Source of the DNA: Marinovum sp048263515 | Lineage (GTDB): Bacteria > Pseudomonadota > Alphaproteobacteria > Rhodobacterales > Rhodobacteraceae | DNA length: 64,000 nucleotides | Assembly: GCF_048263515.1 (NCBI RefSeq) | Contig: NZ_JBLXEC010000010.1 | Span: 62,001 to 126,000, forward strand | Direction of reading: 5' to 3' | Translations under genes and position numbers: made by a program | The notes under the pieces: model-generated | Database searches by the model: none | The model's input: the letters and a program-made list of their open reading frames with translations, nothing else | Told to the model about the DNA's origin: nothing | In this document: positions 63,832-64,000 of the stretch, in pieces | Layout: every line of letters begins with the position of its first letter | How positions within the stretch are numbered: position 1 is the stretch's first letter

Positions 63832-64000
63832 TCAGAACAGGAAATACCGCTGTGCCATCGGCAGCACTTCGGCGGGCTGACAGGTCAACAGCTCGCCATC
63901 GGCGCGCACCTCGTAGGTTTCGGGGTGCACCTCGACATGCGGCGTCGCGGTGTTCAGCTTGAGGTGCGACTTGCCGATTTGGCGGGTATTCTCCACCGCC
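63832..64000 (-). CDS. ureC: Urease subunit alpha, C-terminal fragment at window edge
   Basis: Only the last 55 codons are present; the gene continues beyond the window. The translated end matches UreC: KLNTATPHVEVHPETYEVRA, then LTCQPAEVLPMAQRYFLF and a TGA stop at 63832. UreC holds the nickel site that hydrolyses urea. It is too short for automatic gene calling, but the match is clear. Confidence 0.93.
   Translation of the reverse strand, partial: AVENTRQIGKSHLKLNTATPHVEVHPETYEVRADGELLTCQPAEVLPMAQRYFLF

Overview
The window is GC-rich chromosomal DNA of an alphaproteobacterium, most likely a marine or soil member of the Rhodobacterales (Roseobacter/Paracoccaceae group). The petP-petR pair, monomeric isocitrate dehydrogenase, tripartite tricarboxylate (Tct) transporter, urease cluster, nadABC operon and family of GC-rich intergenic palindromes all fit that group. 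I see no phage, insertion sequence or CRISPR array. Genes are densely packed and many neighbours overlap by four bases (ATGA or GTGA).

Layout. 1-19.4 kb is housekeeping: a PRC-barrel protein, GNAT and MoCF proteins, sfsA, an EamA transporter, map, gpmI, an EnvC-like protein, ctpA, rppH, an L,D-transpeptidase, ribA, a CenR-like regulator, a candidate small RNA, ilvE, petP-petR, a histone-deacetylase-fold hydrolase, and xseB-ispA-dxs for isoprenoid precursors. 19.4-45.6 kb is a large surface-polysaccharide locus: a WecG-type glycosyltransferase, two Gfo/Idh plus epimerase sets (one as separate genes, one fused), five further glycosyltransferases, a CpsD-like tyrosine kinase, a Wzz-like chain-length protein and a Wzx-like flippase. 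Embedded in it are a one-module peptide synthetase and a one-module polyketide synthase, separated by a glycosyltransferase. 45.8-52.3 kb holds a TctDE two-component system with its own binding protein, divergent from tctCBA. 52.3-54.7 kb is a CHASE-type hybrid kinase, followed by tRNA-Thr(CGT). 55.2-58.6 kb is nadABC, 59-61.3 kb is icd, and 62-64 kb is ureGFE with the 3' end of ureC. The gaps around icd are full of repeats.

Most interesting part. The synthetase at 30049-34596 reads formyltransferase, adenylation domain with a luciferase-like flavin monooxygenase inserted in it, then thiolation domain, with no condensation domain. The specificity residues I align by eye look like a glycine code. 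The synthase at 35588-42004 reads KS-AT-KR-DH-ACP-TE, with KR before DH. Together they look like a self-contained two-module line (formylating, oxidising loading module, then one chain extension and release). Its genes are translationally coupled to a glycosyltransferase inside a polysaccharide export locus. I infer that the product may decorate a surface glycan or form a glycoconjugate. Nothing in the window proves the product.
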